DNA of 5,741 nucleotides from Helicobacteraceae bacterium. Its GTDB lineage: Bacteria; Campylobacterota; Campylobacteria; Campylobacterales; Sulfurimonadaceae. Below are positions 5,697 to 5,741 of the stretch, piece after piece (within the stretch, counting starts at the first letter, position 1; every line of letters begins with the position of its first letter). A program made the position numbers and the translations under genes. The stretch is taken from contig JALWKG010000114.1 in NCBI GenBank assembly GCA_027081565.1, positions 1 to 5,741 on the forward strand, in the 5' to 3' direction. A model generated the notes under the pieces. It was not told the DNA's origin. It searched no databases and saw only the letters and a list, made by a program, of their open reading frames with translations.

Positions 5697-5707
5697 GTTG
5701 GATATTA
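5636..5707 (+). other. attI: Candidate attI recombination region with three GTTGKATAWTA repeats
   Basis: Three direct copies of an 11-base motif are visible: GTTGGATAATA (5657-5667), GTTGTATATTA (5685-5695) and GTTGGATATTA (5697-5707). The first and third contain GTTGGAT, which fits the GTTRRRY core cut by IntI enzymes. Characterised attI sites hold several same-orientation integrase-binding sites upstream of the core, and attI normally lies in this position, just upstream of a divergently read intI. The most distal full match (5697-5703) is the best candidate for the crossover, with the other two as accessory sites. The first copy lies in and beside the loop of a stem-loop: AAATAGCAA (5636-5644) pairs with TTGCTATTT (5669-5677), and ATTAT (5648-5652) with ATAAT (5662-5666). 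No attC is visible before the window ends. Confidence 0.5.
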
Positions 5708-5741
5708 AATAGTTGTGTGAAGAAAGTAAACTCTATTAAAA

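Overview
The window looks like chromosomal DNA of a Campylobacterota bacterium (Epsilonproteobacteria), most likely a sulfur-oxidising Sulfurovum/Sulfurimonas-type organism. This rests on the character of the RhlE helicase, the cold-shock protein and the single-chain pyruvate:ferredoxin oxidoreductase, and on AT-rich spacers. It is a judgement from protein resemblance, not a database result. No rRNA, tRNA or CRISPR array is visible.

Layout, left to right. (1) 1-1734, + strand: the C-terminal half of a single-chain pyruvate:ferredoxin/flavodoxin oxidoreductase (NifJ), cut by the left edge and followed by an intrinsic terminator. (2) 1735-2481: mostly non-coding. It holds an inverted repeat, a 47-residue candidate secreted peptide with a good ribosome binding site, a REP-like palindrome, and a consensus-like promoter feeding a leader of about 140 nt. 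(3) 2482-2700, +: a CspA-family cold-shock protein followed by two hairpins. (4) 2841-4291, -: the DEAD-box RNA helicase gene rhlE, coupled through a TAATG overlap to a 51-codon lysine-rich protein gene. This convergent pair joins two cold/RNA-structure functions: an RNA chaperone on one strand and an RNA helicase on the other. (5) 4492-5460, -: a tyrosine recombinase with the IntI-specific insertion, so an integron integrase. (6) 5461-5741: a very AT-rich, gene-free stretch upstream of intI, where a classical integron carries attI and the cassette promoter. It is rich in direct and inverted repeats, including three copies of an 11-bp GTTGKATAWTA motif that contains the GTTRRRY recombination core.

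The most interesting point is that the window seems to end at the doorstep of a chromosomal integron: integrase, putative attI region, and then probably cassettes beyond base 5741. No attC site is visible inside the window, so an array is inferred from gene orientation only. Base composition falls visibly from the GC-rich nifJ, through rhlE, to the AT-rich intI and its upstream region, which fits acquisition of the integron platform by transfer.
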